A DNA stretch of 64,000 nt from Arthrobacter tumbae (GCF_016907495.1 NZ_JAFBCC010000001.1:1426001-1490000); one strand, 5' to 3'; shown: positions 18,462 through 28,179, counted from the first letter of the stretch. Numbers and translations are program-made. Notes: generated by a model from the letters alone, not told the origin.

Positions 18462-19859
18462 ATGGCTGTTGGAGTCTTTGACCTCTTTTCCATCGGGATC
18501 GGGCCCTCAAGCTCGCACACCGTTGGCCCCATGCGGGCTGCCGCCGTCTTCGCGGAGGAGCTCAAGGCCTCCGGCAGGCTGGCGGAGGTGACGTCACTGC
18601 GGGTGGACCTCTACGGGTCCCTCGCGGCAACGGGCCGCGGACACGGCACCATGACCGCCGTCCTGCTTGGTCTCGAAGGTTTCCACCCCGAGTTGATCCT
18701 GCCGGACGAGGTGGAGGAACGGCTGGCCGCCATCGCCGATACCGGGATGCTGCAGCTGGCCGGCGGAGCTTCCCTGCCCTACGGCGTGGAAGACATGGTG
18801 CTGCGTCCGTTGACCGTGCTGCCCCGCCACACCAACGGGCTGACCTTCCAGGTGAAAAACGACGCCGGCGAGATACTCCATGAGGCGACGTTCTTCTCGG
18901 TGGGCGGAGGCTTCATTGTGCGCGAAGGCGAGGAAGATGCCGCTGCAGAACAGCTTGAGGAGTCCAAGGAACAGCTGCCCTACCCCTTCCGCACGGCGGC
19001 CGGACTGCTGGAGCACTGCCGCACCACCGGCCTGGCTATCAGCGACATCATGCTCCTCAACGAGAAGGTAGCGCACTCAGATCAGGAAATCCGGGACGGC
19101 CTGCTGCACATCTGGCAGGTGATGGAGGAGTGCAAGAACTCAGCCATCAAGCGTGAAGGCTTGCTTCCCGGCGGGCTGAAGGTCCGCCGTCGTGCTCCGG
19201 ATTGGCATGAGCGGCTGCTCAAGGAGGACAAGGACCGGGACCCGAAGTACTGGCAGGAATGGGTCAACCTCGTTGCCCTCGCCGTCAACGAGGAGAACGC
19301 GTCCGGCGGCAGGGTGGTCACCGCACCCACCAACGGCGCCGCCGGCATCATTCCCGCCGTGCTCTACTACGCACTGTACTTTGCGCCCGGCATGGAAAAC
19401 GCCGCGCAGGAGGACAGGGACGACGTCGTCGTGAAGTTCCTGCTGACTGCCGCCGCCATCGGCGTGCTGTACAAGGAGCAGGCTTCCATCTCCGGCGCAG
19501 AGGTGGGCTGCCAGGGCGAGGTGGGTTCGGCGTCGTCCATGGCGGCGGCCGGCCTCGCTGAGGTGATGGGCGGCTCTGCCTCCCAGGTGGAGAACGCGGC
19601 CGAGATCGCCATGGAACACAACCTCGGCCTCACCTGCGATCCCATCGGTGGTCTGGTGCAGGTCCCCTGCATCGAACGCAATGCGATTGCCGCCGCCAAG
19701 GCGATCAACGCGGCCAAGATGGCCCTCTGGGGAGACGGTACGCACCGGGTGTCACTGGATGAGGTCATTGTGACCATGCGGGAAACCGGCAAGGACATGA
19801 GCTCCAAATACAAGGAAACGGCACTCGGCGGCCTTGCCGTCAACGTCGTCGAATGCTGA
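18462..19859 (+). CDS. sdaA: L-serine ammonia-lyase (iron-sulfur type)
   Basis: A 465-residue single-chain serine dehydratase converting L-serine to pyruvate and ammonia. The N-terminal beta domain opens [22 protein letters not shown]. The alpha domain shows [30 protein letters not shown] and [22 protein letters not shown], which supply cysteines for the 4Fe-4S cluster. Placed right after glyA with AAGGA before its ATG, it completes a glycine to serine to pyruvate route under the riboswitch. Confidence 0.95.
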   Translation: MAVGVFDLFSIGIGPSSSHTVGPMRAAAVFAEELKASGRLAEVTSLRVDLYGSLAATGRGHGTMTAVLLGLEGFHPELILPDEVEERLAAIADTGMLQLAGGASLPYGVEDMVLRPLTVLPRHTNGLTFQVKNDAGEILHEATFFSVGGGFIVREGEEDAAAEQLEESKEQLPYPFRTAAGLLEHCRTTGLAISDIMLLNEKVAHSDQEIRDGLLHIWQVMEECKNSAIKREGLLPGGLKVRRRAPDWHERLLKEDKDRDPKYWQEWVNLVALAVNEENASGGRVVTAPTNGAAGIIPAVLYYALYFAPGMENAAQEDRDDVVVKFLLTAAAIGVLYKEQASISGAEVGCQGEVGSASSMAAAGLAEVMGGSASQVENAAEIAMEHNLGLTCDPIGGLVQVPCIERNAIAAAKAINAAKMALWGDGTHRVSLDEVIVTMRETGKDMSSKYKETALGGLAVNVVEC

Positions 19860-19884
19860 ATCGGAAGTCGAAGGAAGAGAACCC

Positions 19885-20913
19885 ATGACTCTGGCACCAG
19901 AAGGCCGCAAGCTGCTCCGCGTAGAGCAGCGCAACTCTGCCGTCCCCGTGGAACGCAAGCCCGACTGGATCAAAGCGAAAGTCCAGATGGGACCGGAGTA
20001 CGTCCAGCTCAAGAACCTCGTGAAGAAGGAAGGCCTCCACACCGTGTGCGAGGAGGCCGGCTGCCCCAACATCTTCGAATGCTGGGAGGACAAGGAAGCC
20101 ACGTTCCTCATCGGCGGTTCCGAGTGCACGCGCCGCTGTGACTTCTGCCAGATCGACACCGGCAAGCCCTCCCCGGTGGACCGGTTCGAGCCCACCAAGG
20201 TGGCGCGTTCGGTCAAGGCCATGCAGTTGCGCTACGCCACTGTGACCGGCGTGGCCCGTGACGACCTCGAGGACGAGGGCGTGTGGCTTTACGCGGAAAC
20301 CGTCCGCAAGATTCACGAACTGAACCCGGGCACCGGCGTCGAGCTTCTGATCCCCGACTTCTCCGGCAAGCCGGAGCACATTCAGGCGATCTGCGATTCG
20401 AAGCCGGAAGTCTTTGCGCACAACGTCGAGACTGTGCCGCGCATCTTCAAGCGGATCCGGCCGGCGTTCCGTTATGAGCGTTCACTCGACGTCCTGACCC
20501 AGGGGCGGAACCTGGGGATGGTCACCAAGTCCAACCTGATCCTGGGCATGGGCGAGACGCGGGAGGAGATCTCGCACGCGCTTTCCGACCTGCACCAGGC
20601 TGGCTGCGACCTGATCACCATCACGCAGTACCTGCGTCCCAGCGAACGCCACCTACCCGTGGACCGCTGGGTGAAGCCTCAGGAGTTCGTCGACATCCAG
20701 CAGGAAGCGGACGACATCGGCTTCCTCGGTGTCATGAGCGGGCCGTTGGTGCGCTCCTCGTACCGCGCCGGCCGGCTGTGGGCCACGGCAATGCGCAAGA
20801 AGGGGTGGGAGATCCCCGCCGAACTCGCGCACATCGAAAGCTCCGGCAGTACCCGCCAGGAAGCCAGCACCCTGCTGGCGGCACACGCACAAGGAGTATC
20901 TCGTGGCAACTGA
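19885..20913 (+). CDS. lipA: Lipoyl synthase
   Basis: A 342-residue radical SAM enzyme that inserts two sulfurs into octanoyl groups on GcvH and 2-oxoacid dehydrogenases. Both cluster motifs are visible: [12 protein letters not shown] for the auxiliary cluster and CTRRCDFC for the SAM cluster, plus [11 protein letters not shown] 19885 follows AAGGAAGAGA; the frame has an earlier ATG without a site, inside sdaA. Being in a glycine operon suggests it keeps GcvH lipoylated when flux is induced. lipB is not in the window. Confidence 0.94.
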   Translation: MTLAPEGRKLLRVEQRNSAVPVERKPDWIKAKVQMGPEYVQLKNLVKKEGLHTVCEEAGCPNIFECWEDKEATFLIGGSECTRRCDFCQIDTGKPSPVDRFEPTKVARSVKAMQLRYATVTGVARDDLEDEGVWLYAETVRKIHELNPGTGVELLIPDFSGKPEHIQAICDSKPEVFAHNVETVPRIFKRIRPAFRYERSLDVLTQGRNLGMVTKSNLILGMGETREEISHALSDLHQAGCDLITITQYLRPSERHLPVDRWVKPQEFVDIQQEADDIGFLGVMSGPLVRSSYRAGRLWATAMRKKGWEIPAELAHIESSGSTRQEASTLLAAHAQGVSRGN

Positions 20914-21808
20914 AACACCCGCGTCCCAGAGGGAGCATGTACTCACCGTCGACTGCGTTGAATCTCCCGGCATCGTCCACGCGATCTCAGGGTTTCTGTT
21001 GGATCAGGGCTGCGACATCCTCGACATCAAGCAGTACGGAGATAAAGCGCAGCGGCATTTCTTCATGCGGATCCACTTCTCCTTCGGTTCTTCGGCGTCC
21101 TCTCTGTTGCCGGAATTACAGCCGCCTTCCCGCACCGAAGGGTTGCGGCATGATTTTGCGCCGGTGGCCGACCGGTGGCAGCTGAACTGGCAGTTGGAGC
21201 CGCAGGGCCGTAAACGCCGGGTGCTGGTCATGGTGTCGAAGATGGGCCACTGCCTCAATGACCTGCTCTACCGCACCCGCACGGGCGAGCTCCCAGTCGA
21301 GATTGTTGCAGTGGTCTCAAATCACCGGGATCAGGAGGGCCTTGTCCAGTGGCATGGCATTCCTTTCTTCCACGTGCCCGTCACGAAGGAGACCAAGCCG
21401 GACGCCGAGGCCAGGCTCCTGGAACTTGTCGACGAGTTCGACGTGGAACTCGTGGTGCTGGCGCGCTACATGCAGGTCCTCAGTGATGAGCTCTCCCTCC
21501 GGATGGCAGGCCGGGTCATCAACATCCACCACTCCTTCCTGCCGAGTTTCAAGGGCGCCAAGCCGTACCATCAGGCCTACGAGCGGGGCGTGAAGACCGT
21601 GGGCGCAACCGCCCATTACGTCAATGCAGAACTCGACGAGGGACCGATCATTTCCCAGCAGGTCATCGAGGTGGACCACACCTACACGCCGGACGATCTG
21701 GTGGCGGTGGGCCGCGACGCCGAGTGCGCTGCCCTGCGTAACGCGGTGCGCTGGCACTGTGAGGGAAGGATCGTGCTGCTGGGGAACCGCACGGTCGTTC
21801 TGCGCTGA
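20903..21808 (+). CDS. purU: Formyltetrahydrofolate deformylase
   Basis: A 301-residue enzyme that hydrolyses 10-formyl-THF to formate and THF. An N-terminal ACT domain ([20 protein letters not shown]) senses methionine/glycine in characterised PurU. The formyltransferase-like catalytic part shows [18 protein letters not shown] and [19 protein letters not shown] 20903 overlaps the end of lipA, with AAGGAG upstream. In the operon it would recycle folate when glycine cleavage overloads one-carbon pools. Confidence 0.94.
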   Translation: MATETPASQREHVLTVDCVESPGIVHAISGFLLDQGCDILDIKQYGDKAQRHFFMRIHFSFGSSASSLLPELQPPSRTEGLRHDFAPVADRWQLNWQLEPQGRKRRVLVMVSKMGHCLNDLLYRTRTGELPVEIVAVVSNHRDQEGLVQWHGIPFFHVPVTKETKPDAEARLLELVDEFDVELVVLARYMQVLSDELSLRMAGRVINIHHSFLPSFKGAKPYHQAYERGVKTVGATAHYVNAELDEGPIISQQVIEVDHTYTPDDLVAVGRDAECAALRNAVRWHCEGRIVLLGNRTVVLR

Positions 21809-21844
21809 GCCCGTACGGCATGTGATCCACGTCCCATCCGGAAT

Positions 21845-21879
21845 AGTTGCCCGGGCAACTGCGCTTTCACAGTGAAAGC
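21845..21879 (+). promoter_or_regulatory. Two adjacent perfect palindromes before the ene-reductase gene
   Basis: AGTTGCCCGGGCAACT (21845-21860) is a perfect 16-base palindrome of the kind bound by MarR-family repressors. GCTTTCACAGTGAAAGC (21863-21879) is a perfect 17-base palindrome with one central base. Only two bases separate them, 21 bases before the ATG of the gene they precede. They look like operators; their regulator is not in the neighbourhood. Confidence 0.6.
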
Positions 21880-21899
21880 TTCCGCGAAAGGACTCCCCC

Positions 21900-22973
21900 A
21901 TGCTGTTCTCCCCGATTACCGTAGGCGAACTGAAACTGCCCAACCGCCTGGTCATGGCTCCGCTCACCCGCTGCCGTTCCGGCCAGGACGGCGTGCCTGG
22001 ACCGATCGTCGTCGAGCATTATCGCCAGCGCGCGTCACTCGGCCTGATCGTCAGCGAGGGAACCTACCCAAGCCACGCCGGCCAGGGTTTTCCGGGCCAA
22101 CCCGGGCTCGTGACGGACGAGCAGGTCGAAGGCTGGACCGGGGTCACTGACGCCGTCCATGCTGAGGGCGGCCGCATCTTCGCCCAGGTCATGCACGCGG
22201 GACGGGTCACCCACGAGGACACCAACGGCGGCCGGACGGTCGTCGGCCCGAGCGCCATCGCAATCGACGGCATGACCCGCACCTACAAGGGCAAGCAGCC
22301 CTACCCGGTCCCCCACGCGCTCACCGAGGACGAGCTTCCCGGAGTTGTCGAGGAGTTTGTTCAGGGCTCGCTCAACGCCATCAAGGCAGGGTTCGACGGC
22401 GTTGAACTCCACGGTGCCAACGGCTACCTGTTGCATGAATTCCTTTCCCCCGCGGCGAACCAGCGGGAGGACCAGTACGGCGGCTCACCCGAGAACCGCG
22501 CGCGGTTCGTCGGCGAAGTAGTGAACGCCGTCGCCAAGGCAATCGGAGCCGAGAAGGTAGGCATCCGCGTTTCACCCGAGCACAACGTCCAGGGCGCAAC
22601 CGAGCTGGACCACGAGGATCTCCGCCGGACCTACTCCGCCCTGACCCAGGCCATCTCGCCGCTGGGATTGGCGTACCTCAGCGTGCTTCATAACGAGCCC
22701 GCCGGTGAGCTGGTCCGGGAACTGCGCGAGCAGTTTGACGGCCCATTCCTCCTGAACACCGGCTTCAGCGTCATGACTACCCGGGACGAGGCCATCTCAC
22801 TGGTCGAGAATGACCTGGCTGACGCCGTCGTCGTCGGCCGTGCGGCCATAGCCAATCCGGATCTCGTGCACCGCTGGAAGGAGGGCCTTCCGGAGAATGA
22901 ACCGGACATGGCCACCTTCTACACCAGCGGCGCCGAGGGATACACGGACTACCCCGCGTATCAGCCTGCCTAA
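21900..22973 (+). CDS. Old Yellow Enzyme family NADH:flavin oxidoreductase (alkene reductase)
   Basis: A 357-residue FMN-binding TIM barrel that reduces activated C=C bonds. Typical parts: LFSPITVGELKLPNRLVMAPLTRCR, GFPGQPGLVTDEQV, AQVMHAGRVTH, DGVELHGANGYLLHEFLSPAANQR (His-x-x-Asn pair and strand beta-5), YGGSPENRARF and VVGRAAIANPD. It resembles the NemA/XenA group. AAAGGA precedes the ATG. The two palindromes just upstream suggest induction by an electrophile. Confidence 0.92.
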   Translation: MLFSPITVGELKLPNRLVMAPLTRCRSGQDGVPGPIVVEHYRQRASLGLIVSEGTYPSHAGQGFPGQPGLVTDEQVEGWTGVTDAVHAEGGRIFAQVMHAGRVTHEDTNGGRTVVGPSAIAIDGMTRTYKGKQPYPVPHALTEDELPGVVEEFVQGSLNAIKAGFDGVELHGANGYLLHEFLSPAANQREDQYGGSPENRARFVGEVVNAVAKAIGAEKVGIRVSPEHNVQGATELDHEDLRRTYSALTQAISPLGLAYLSVLHNEPAGELVRELREQFDGPFLLNTGFSVMTTRDEAISLVENDLADAVVVGRAAIANPDLVHRWKEGLPENEPDMATFYTSGAEGYTDYPAYQPA

Positions 22974-22982
22974 CCGGACGAG

Positions 22983-23030
22983 GAGCGGTTCCAAACAGTC
23001 CTTCGGACCCATGGACTCCCGGAACGGCTC
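22983..23030 (+). terminator. Probable stem-loop terminator after the ene-reductase
   Basis: GAGCGGTTCC (22983-22992) pairs with GGAACGGCTC (23021-23030) with one mismatch, and an inner AGTCC (22997-23001) pairs with GGACT (23013-23017). No U-run follows, as is common for actinobacterial terminators. Confidence 0.5.
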
Positions 23031-23102
23031 TGTATAGGCTTCACGCTAGGTCTCCTGAGCAGATGGGTCATGCACTATGCCTGGTACCAGGAACCGCCAG
23101 CC

Positions 23103-24755
23103 ATGACGAAGCCGAACATTCTGACGGTAGACGACGATCCGCAGGTTTCCGCGGCGGTCGCCCGCGACCTCCGCAGCAGATATGGACCGGACTACAGGAT
23201 TCTCCGGGCAACCTCAGGCCCGGAAGCCCTGGACGTCCTGACCAAACTGGCCCTGAGGGATCAGGCAGTTGCACTCATCGCAGCGGACCAGCGGATGCCC
23301 AAGATGACGGGGATCGAGTTGATGGAGCGCGCGCGGCCGCATGCTCCAGGCGCAAAGCTTCTCCTTCTCACGGCTTACGCGGACACTGATGTCGCCATCA
23401 GGGCGATCAACGACATCGGGCTCGACCATTACCTGCTCAAACCATGGGATCCGCCGGCCGACCGGTTGTACCCGGTGGTCGATGACCTGCTCGATGACTG
23501 GCGCCGGGCCAACCCGGATCACACCTCCGACGTGCGCGTTGTGGGCGCACGTTGGTCTGACCGCAGCCACGAAATCAAGACCTTCCTCGCCCGCAACTAT
23601 GTGCCCTACCGCTGGCTCGACATCGAACGCGACGCAGAGGCCGGGCGCCTGCGCGACCTTGCCGAAGTGACGCCGGCGGATCTTCCGCTGGTGCTCCTGC
23701 CGGACGGTACGGTGCTCCGGTCTCCGTCGACCCTCGATCTGGCTTCGGCCTTGGGTTTACGCACGCGCGCGGACCGTCCGCTCTACGACGTCTGCATCGT
23801 CGGGGGCGGGCCGGCGGGTCTCGCCGCTGCGGTCTACGCGGCGTCTGAGGGACTCAGTACCGTGATCGTCGAGCGCGAAGCGCCCGGTGGGCAGGCCGGC
23901 CAGAGCGCCGCCATCGAAAACTATCTCGGTTTCCCGAAAGGCTTGAGCGGTTCTGACCTCACCCAGCGTGCCATGGCGCAGGTGACCCGGTTCGGGGCGG
24001 AGGTGGTACTCGCTAACGATGTCGTGGGCTTCGAGTCGCGAGGGCAGGTGCGCGCCGTGCTCTTCGGCTCCGGAGAGTTGGAGGCACGGGCACTCATTAT
24101 CGCCACCGGCGTTTCCTACCGGCGGTTGGAGGCGGTAGGCATCGACACTTTCAGTGGCCGGGGAATCTACTACGGCGCGAACGCCAGCGAGGCCAGCCAG
24201 TGCGAGGGCGAGGATGTCTACATCGTCGGAGCTGCCAACTCCGCCGGCCAGGCCGCCTTGAACTTCTCCCGTTTCGCGAAACGGGTAATACTCCTGGTGC
24301 GGTCAGGCACGCTCGAAAGCACCATGTCCCAGTACCTCGTACAGCGGATCCTCGCTTCGCCGGTGATCGAGGTCCGCTACCGGAGCGAGGTTGTGGCGGC
24401 CCGCGGAGATGGGCACTTCGAGTTCCTGGAGCTCGTTGATCGGGATACGGGCCGGACGGAGGAAGTGCCGGCCAGCTGGCTCTTCATCTTCATCGGTGCG
24501 TCACCTCGGACTGACTGGCTCGGTGAGGAGGTCGTACGCGACAGATTCGGTTTCATCATGACCGGCCACGACCTGAATTCCGAAAATCCCGTGCCCTGGC
24601 CGCTGGTACGCGGGCCGTTTGCGCTGGAGACAAGCGTTCCCGGCGTCTTTGCCGCCGGGGACGTCCGGCTCGACTCGATGAAGCGTGTAGCCTCGGCGGT
24701 CGGTGAGGGCGCGATGTCCGTCTACCTCGTGCACCGCTACCTGGGAACAATCTGA
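23103..24755 (+). CDS. Response-regulator receiver fused to thioredoxin-reductase-like flavoprotein
   Basis: A 550-residue protein. Residues 1-125 form a receiver (ILTVDDDPQVS acidic pocket, AADQRMPKMTG phospho-Asp, LLTAYADTD, LLKPW Lys). A middle part of about 100 residues resembles a glutaredoxin-like domain (RSHEIKTFLARNYVPYRWLD). The rest is a TrxR core (VCIVGGGPAGLAAAVYAA, VEREAPGGQAGQS, GVFAAGDVR). Where TrxR has its CxxC pair this protein has YYGANASEASQCEG, so the redox disulfide is missing and only one Cys remains. ATG 23103 with AGGAACC upstream. It overlaps the kinase gene by one base; the pair is a likely redox two-component system. Confidence 0.88.
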   Translation: MTKPNILTVDDDPQVSAAVARDLRSRYGPDYRILRATSGPEALDVLTKLALRDQAVALIAADQRMPKMTGIELMERARPHAPGAKLLLLTAYADTDVAIRAINDIGLDHYLLKPWDPPADRLYPVVDDLLDDWRRANPDHTSDVRVVGARWSDRSHEIKTFLARNYVPYRWLDIERDAEAGRLRDLAEVTPADLPLVLLPDGTVLRSPSTLDLASALGLRTRADRPLYDVCIVGGGPAGLAAAVYAASEGLSTVIVEREAPGGQAGQSAAIENYLGFPKGLSGSDLTQRAMAQVTRFGAEVVLANDVVGFESRGQVRAVLFGSGELEARALIIATGVSYRRLEAVGIDTFSGRGIYYGANASEASQCEGEDVYIVGAANSAGQAALNFSRFAKRVILLVRSGTLESTMSQYLVQRILASPVIEVRYRSEVVAARGDGHFEFLELVDRDTGRTEEVPASWLFIFIGASPRTDWLGEEVVRDRFGFIMTGHDLNSENPVPWPLVRGPFALETSVPGVFAAGDVRLDSMKRVASAVGEGAMSVYLVHRYLGTI

Positions 24756-26140
24756 TGCACGCGAGCGAGCTTCGAGGAATCAGCCTCTTCAAAGGCCTCA
24801 GCGACCAACAACTTGTCGACCTCGTCGAAGCGGGCACAGAGGTCCCCGTCGAACCTGGCGTCATCCTTTCGCACGAGGGCGAACCTGCGGACTCCTGGTG
24901 GGTACTGATCGACGGTTCCCTCCAGCTGCTTCGCCATGTTGGGCGCGAAGATACCGTCGTCGGGACAATGGATGTCCCTGGACGATGGGCCGGCGGATTC
25001 CGTGCCTGGGATCAAAGCAGTGTCTATCTGGCCACCGGGCGCGGAAGCGAGGGGGGCCGGCTACTCTGCGTCCCAGCCACGGCCCTCCGAGCGCTCTACG
25101 CTGAGTGGTTCCCCTTCGGCGTGCACTTTATCGAGGGCTTGTACGGGACCGTACGCCGGGTTGAATCGACCATCCGGCAGCGGGAAGCACTGGTTACACT
25201 CGGCACACTTTCGGCCGGCCTCGCCCACGAGATCAACAACCCTGCCGCCGCAGCCAGCCGCGCCGTCGACGGTCTGGAGGAGGCATCCCGGGGGCTGCTC
25301 GAATCCGTCGGCCGACTGACCCACACCGGAATCACTTCCGCCCAGTTCTCTGAACTGGAAATGCTGCGGGAAGAACTGACAACGACGGCGCTCGTCCCCG
25401 ATGCGCTCACACTTGCCGATCAGGAAGATCTCCTCAGTGAGTGGCTGTCCGACCGGAACGTGGAGCGGGACTGGCTGATCGGCCCGACGCTGGCGGCTGC
25501 TGGCGCCGACGACGACTGGTGCCGGCGCACGGAAGAGCTGTTCGGTGGCCCTGCCCTGGCGCCGGCCCTGGAGTGGATAGCTGCCACCCTGACCGTTGAG
25601 AAGTTGCTGTCCGAAGTGCGGGAGTCGACGCGGCGGGTCTCTGAACTCGTCGCAGCCGTGAAGTCCTATTCGCAGATGGACCGGGGCTCGCGGCAGAACA
25701 CCGATGTGGTCGAGGGTCTTGAGAGCACCCTGGTGATGCTGGGACACAAGCTGCGCGGCGGCGTCGAAATCATCCGCGAATATAGCGACAACGTGCCCGC
25801 CATCGACGCCTACCCGGGCGAGCTGAACCAGGTGTGGACCAACCTCATCGACAACGCAGTGGATGCCATGGAAGGCGTCGGTACCCTGCGCGTTGCGACC
25901 CTCAGCGACGGAGCCGGGGTTACCGTCGAGATCGGCGACACCGGCCCTGGCATCGCACCCCCGGTCGCGAAGCGGGCATTCGAAGCGTTCTACACCACGA
26001 AGGACGTGGGCAAGGGAACGGGATTGGGTCTGGATATTGCGCGGCGGATCGTCGTCGAACGGCACGGCGGATCGATCGACTTCGAGTCCGTACCCGGTAG
26101 GACAGTGTTCCGGGTGCGGTTACCGCTGGTCCAGGCCTGA
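24755..26140 (+). CDS. Cyclic-nucleotide-binding-domain sensor histidine kinase
   Basis: A 461-residue soluble kinase. The N-terminal 130 residues resemble a CRP-like sensor (LFKGLSDQQLVDLVEAG.., GVILSHEGEPADSWWVLIDGSLQL). A dimerisation/H-box follows (TLGTLSAGLAHEINNPAAA, His near residue 161). The ATPase domain has N-box VWTNLIDNAVDAM, G1 GDTGPGI and G2 GKGTGLGLDIARRIV. No membrane segment. Start and stop overlap the upstream receiver-flavoprotein, the probable phospho-acceptor partner. The ligand of the CRP-like domain is unknown. Confidence 0.9.
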   Translation: MHASELRGISLFKGLSDQQLVDLVEAGTEVPVEPGVILSHEGEPADSWWVLIDGSLQLLRHVGREDTVVGTMDVPGRWAGGFRAWDQSSVYLATGRGSEGGRLLCVPATALRALYAEWFPFGVHFIEGLYGTVRRVESTIRQREALVTLGTLSAGLAHEINNPAAAASRAVDGLEEASRGLLESVGRLTHTGITSAQFSELEMLREELTTTALVPDALTLADQEDLLSEWLSDRNVERDWLIGPTLAAAGADDDWCRRTEELFGGPALAPALEWIAATLTVEKLLSEVRESTRRVSELVAAVKSYSQMDRGSRQNTDVVEGLESTLVMLGHKLRGGVEIIREYSDNVPAIDAYPGELNQVWTNLIDNAVDAMEGVGTLRVATLSDGAGVTVEIGDTGPGIAPPVAKRAFEAFYTTKDVGKGTGLGLDIARRIVVERHGGSIDFESVPGRTVFRVRLPLVQA

Positions 26141-26207
26141 CCTGTTCAATGTGCGAGCCCGGCACTTCTCCGCGTCGGTCCGGCCGCTGCTGTGGAAGAC
26201 TGCTGGC

Positions 26208-26415
26208 ATGGAGGCCCCAGCGCGCGACCACGACCTCGTCCTCTTCGGTGCGACCGGCTTCGTCGGTGAACTGATCGCCGGATATTTTGCGGACCACGCT
26301 CCGTCGGACCTGCGCGTGGGGCTCGCCGGAAGGTCGAGAGTGAAGCTCGAGGCCGTACGGTCCAGGCTGCCCGTCGCCGCACACGACTGGGACCTCATCG
26401 AGGCCGACTCGGAAA
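26208..26415 (+). pseudogene. N-terminal fragment of a saccharopine-dehydrogenase-like trans-acting enoyl reductase
   Basis: From ATG 26208 the frame reads a Rossmann start, DLVLFGATGFVGELIAGYF, and continues to ..HDWDLIEADSE, 69 codons, then loses family resemblance at GGAAA (26411-26415). The missing C-terminal 341 residues lie on the other strand at 49518-50546. Joining GAC-TCG-GAA here to AAC-CCT-GAC there gives one frame of about 410 residues, the normal length of the family. The family acts in complex lipid synthesis or lysine-type dehydrogenation; the split gene is presumably dead. Confidence 0.85.
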
Positions 26416-26435
26416 GGAGCCGGTTCACGATAGAG

Positions 26436-26658
26436 CAGTCACTCAGTTTGAGCATGACCTGATCGTTGAGCGCACCAAGGAAGGATTGGATGCAGTTCGC
26501 AGCCGTGGCAGGACTGGCGGGCGGAAGCCGGGTGTGAGTCCAACACAGATCGCCTAGGCCCGCGCCATGATCGAGGCCGGCCGCTACACCAAACAACAGA
26601 TTTCCGAGACGTTCAACGTCTCACGCGCCACGCTCTACCGAAATTTAGGCACCTGACT
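26436..26658 (+). pseudogene. C-terminal remnant of a serine resolvase with an amber codon
   Basis: The frame reads TQFEHDLIVERTKEGL, then GRTGGRKPGVSPTQIA, a TAG where a Gln would fit, and a Hin-type helix-turn-helix YTKQQISETFNVSRATLYRNL ending at a TGA. The catalytic N-terminal domain is absent, since the upstream bases belong to the broken reductase gene. It lies exactly at the left boundary of the accessory block, so the parent resolvase may have taken part in the rearrangement. Confidence 0.8.
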
Positions 26659-26722
26659 CCCCGCCGCCTAGTGCCACAGCTCGATGCCACCGTGATTAGT
26701 GCTCTAACAGGCAGATCTAACT

Positions 26723-26759
26723 CTAGTCTTGCATTTAAGATCTTAATGACGTAGACTAG
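26723..26759 (+). promoter_or_regulatory. 37-base dyad, probable operator of the DGQHR gene
   Basis: Outer arms CTAGTCT (26723-26729) and AGACTAG (26753-26759) are perfect inverted repeats, and the centre holds the perfect palindrome TTAAGATCTTAA (26735-26746). Centres coincide to within half a base. The element is AT-rich in a GC-rich genome, 37 bases before ATG 26797, where AAGGAG serves as RBS. It looks like a binding site for a dimeric regulator, or a stem-loop in the leader. Confidence 0.6.
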
Positions 26760-26796
26760 GTTTAATCGTTCTAAATAAGACTTAAGGAGAACCATC

Positions 26797-28026
26797 ATGA
26801 CAGTTCCAACCGGGTACGACCCGAACATCCGTTTCTATGCAACGCGCTACCGCCAAGGTGGCCGCCGAGTATTTTCTCTCGACCTCTCGCTAACCCAGAT
26901 TGCGGATTTACTTCCTGCGCCAGATCCTCGCCACCCCGCTGAAGGGAACCGGCAGGTGAAAGAAGCTCATGCTCGCGCTTTTGGCGATTACATTCGGGAG
27001 AAGCTGGACTGGGTGGCCCCGGCTTTGGTCTTGCGTGCACCAGACATCTTCGAGTTTGAGGTGACCGAAGAGATAAACGGGACAGAGTTCGGAATTATCT
27101 CTTTCCCGACGATGGCTCGCACCGATCTCCGAATTTTGGATGGTCAGCACCGAACGCTCGGTATACACCTGGCGATCGCCGGCATCGCAGCCGATCTTGA
27201 GAAAGCACGCAGCACCCTTTCTGCTTCGAAGAAGAACGGAGCTGAGCAAGGTGTGCTCGATCAGTACCAAACCAAAATTGACGAACTTACGGAGCAGCGG
27301 AACCGTCTGTCCCGTGATCGCACATCACTGCAGATCTTCATCGAAGATGACCAGGTTGCCTACAAGCAAATGTTCTTCGATATCGCTGACAATGCACTTG
27401 GAATCACATCATCTGTGAAAGCGCGCTTTGACAGCCGCAAGGTCGTCAACCGTGCCCTGGAAGGCGTAACTAAGCATGCTCTGTTCAAAGATCGTGTCGA
27501 CCTTGAGCAGGACCGGATGGGGCGAAGTAATCCGAACCTGGTTGGAGCGAAGCAGGTTGCCGAAATTATCCGCACTATCGCGGTTGGCATCGATGGTCGG
27601 GTTGGACGACGCCTCGAGGATGAACTCGATGAGGGAGAGCTCGTCGAAAAGACGAATAACTTCCTTGACACCCTTATTGCGGCATTTCCGCCCTTGGAAG
27701 CTGTCGCTGACGGTCAGCTGACGCCCCAAGACCTGCGGGCGACTAACCTGCTTGGTTCGACGGTCATGCTTCGTGTCCTCGCGGGAGTGTACGCCGAGCT
27801 CACGGACACGCAAATGTTGGACGACGATGACGTGGTTGAGTTTTTTCAGCAGCTCGCGCCCTCTATGGACGGTCCGGTATCGGAGGGCAGTATTTGGGTT
27901 GATCATGTTTCCGACAACGTCTTCAGTGTCGGGGCACTTTCACCGAGAAGCCGTCGCCAGGATTTGAGAACCCTGCGCGACGCAATGGTCAAGTGGGCAG
28001 TAGACAAGCCAATCTGGCTCAATTAG
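26797..28026 (+). CDS. DGQHR-domain protein, DndB-like
   Basis: A 409-residue protein with the signature DGQHR at residues 115-119, inside TDLRILDGQHRTLGIHLA, the hallmark of DndB and related proteins. DndB represses or restrains DNA phosphorothioation in Dnd systems; DGQHR proteins also occur alone in islands. Residues 128-175 look like a coiled coil rich in Lys and Gln. No dndA, C, D, E or ssp gene is seen near, so a role in DNA sulfur modification cannot be claimed. It heads a three-gene run with a repeat-bearing membrane protein and a Cys/His protein. Confidence 0.75.
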   Translation: MTVPTGYDPNIRFYATRYRQGGRRVFSLDLSLTQIADLLPAPDPRHPAEGNRQVKEAHARAFGDYIREKLDWVAPALVLRAPDIFEFEVTEEINGTEFGIISFPTMARTDLRILDGQHRTLGIHLAIAGIAADLEKARSTLSASKKNGAEQGVLDQYQTKIDELTEQRNRLSRDRTSLQIFIEDDQVAYKQMFFDIADNALGITSSVKARFDSRKVVNRALEGVTKHALFKDRVDLEQDRMGRSNPNLVGAKQVAEIIRTIAVGIDGRVGRRLEDELDEGELVEKTNNFLDTLIAAFPPLEAVADGQLTPQDLRATNLLGSTVMLRVLAGVYAELTDTQMLDDDDVVEFFQQLAPSMDGPVSEGSIWVDHVSDNVFSVGALSPRSRRQDLRTLRDAMVKWAVDKPIWLN

Positions 28027-28179
28027 TCAATCCGAGTTGACCTCCGGGTGTGCAAATCGCGTCAGAGGTCAACCACGCATGGCTACTTTTGATGTCGGTG
28101 GGCTTAGATAGGATGCCGCGCAAATCTTCTTTCACCCAATTAGCCCACCCGTCATCACGACCTGGATAGGGGACGAATC

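Noticed and set aside
26797..28026. A complete Dnd phosphorothioation system
   Set aside because: Only a DGQHR protein is present; no cysteine desulfurase, DndC/D/E or restriction genes are seen within the window.
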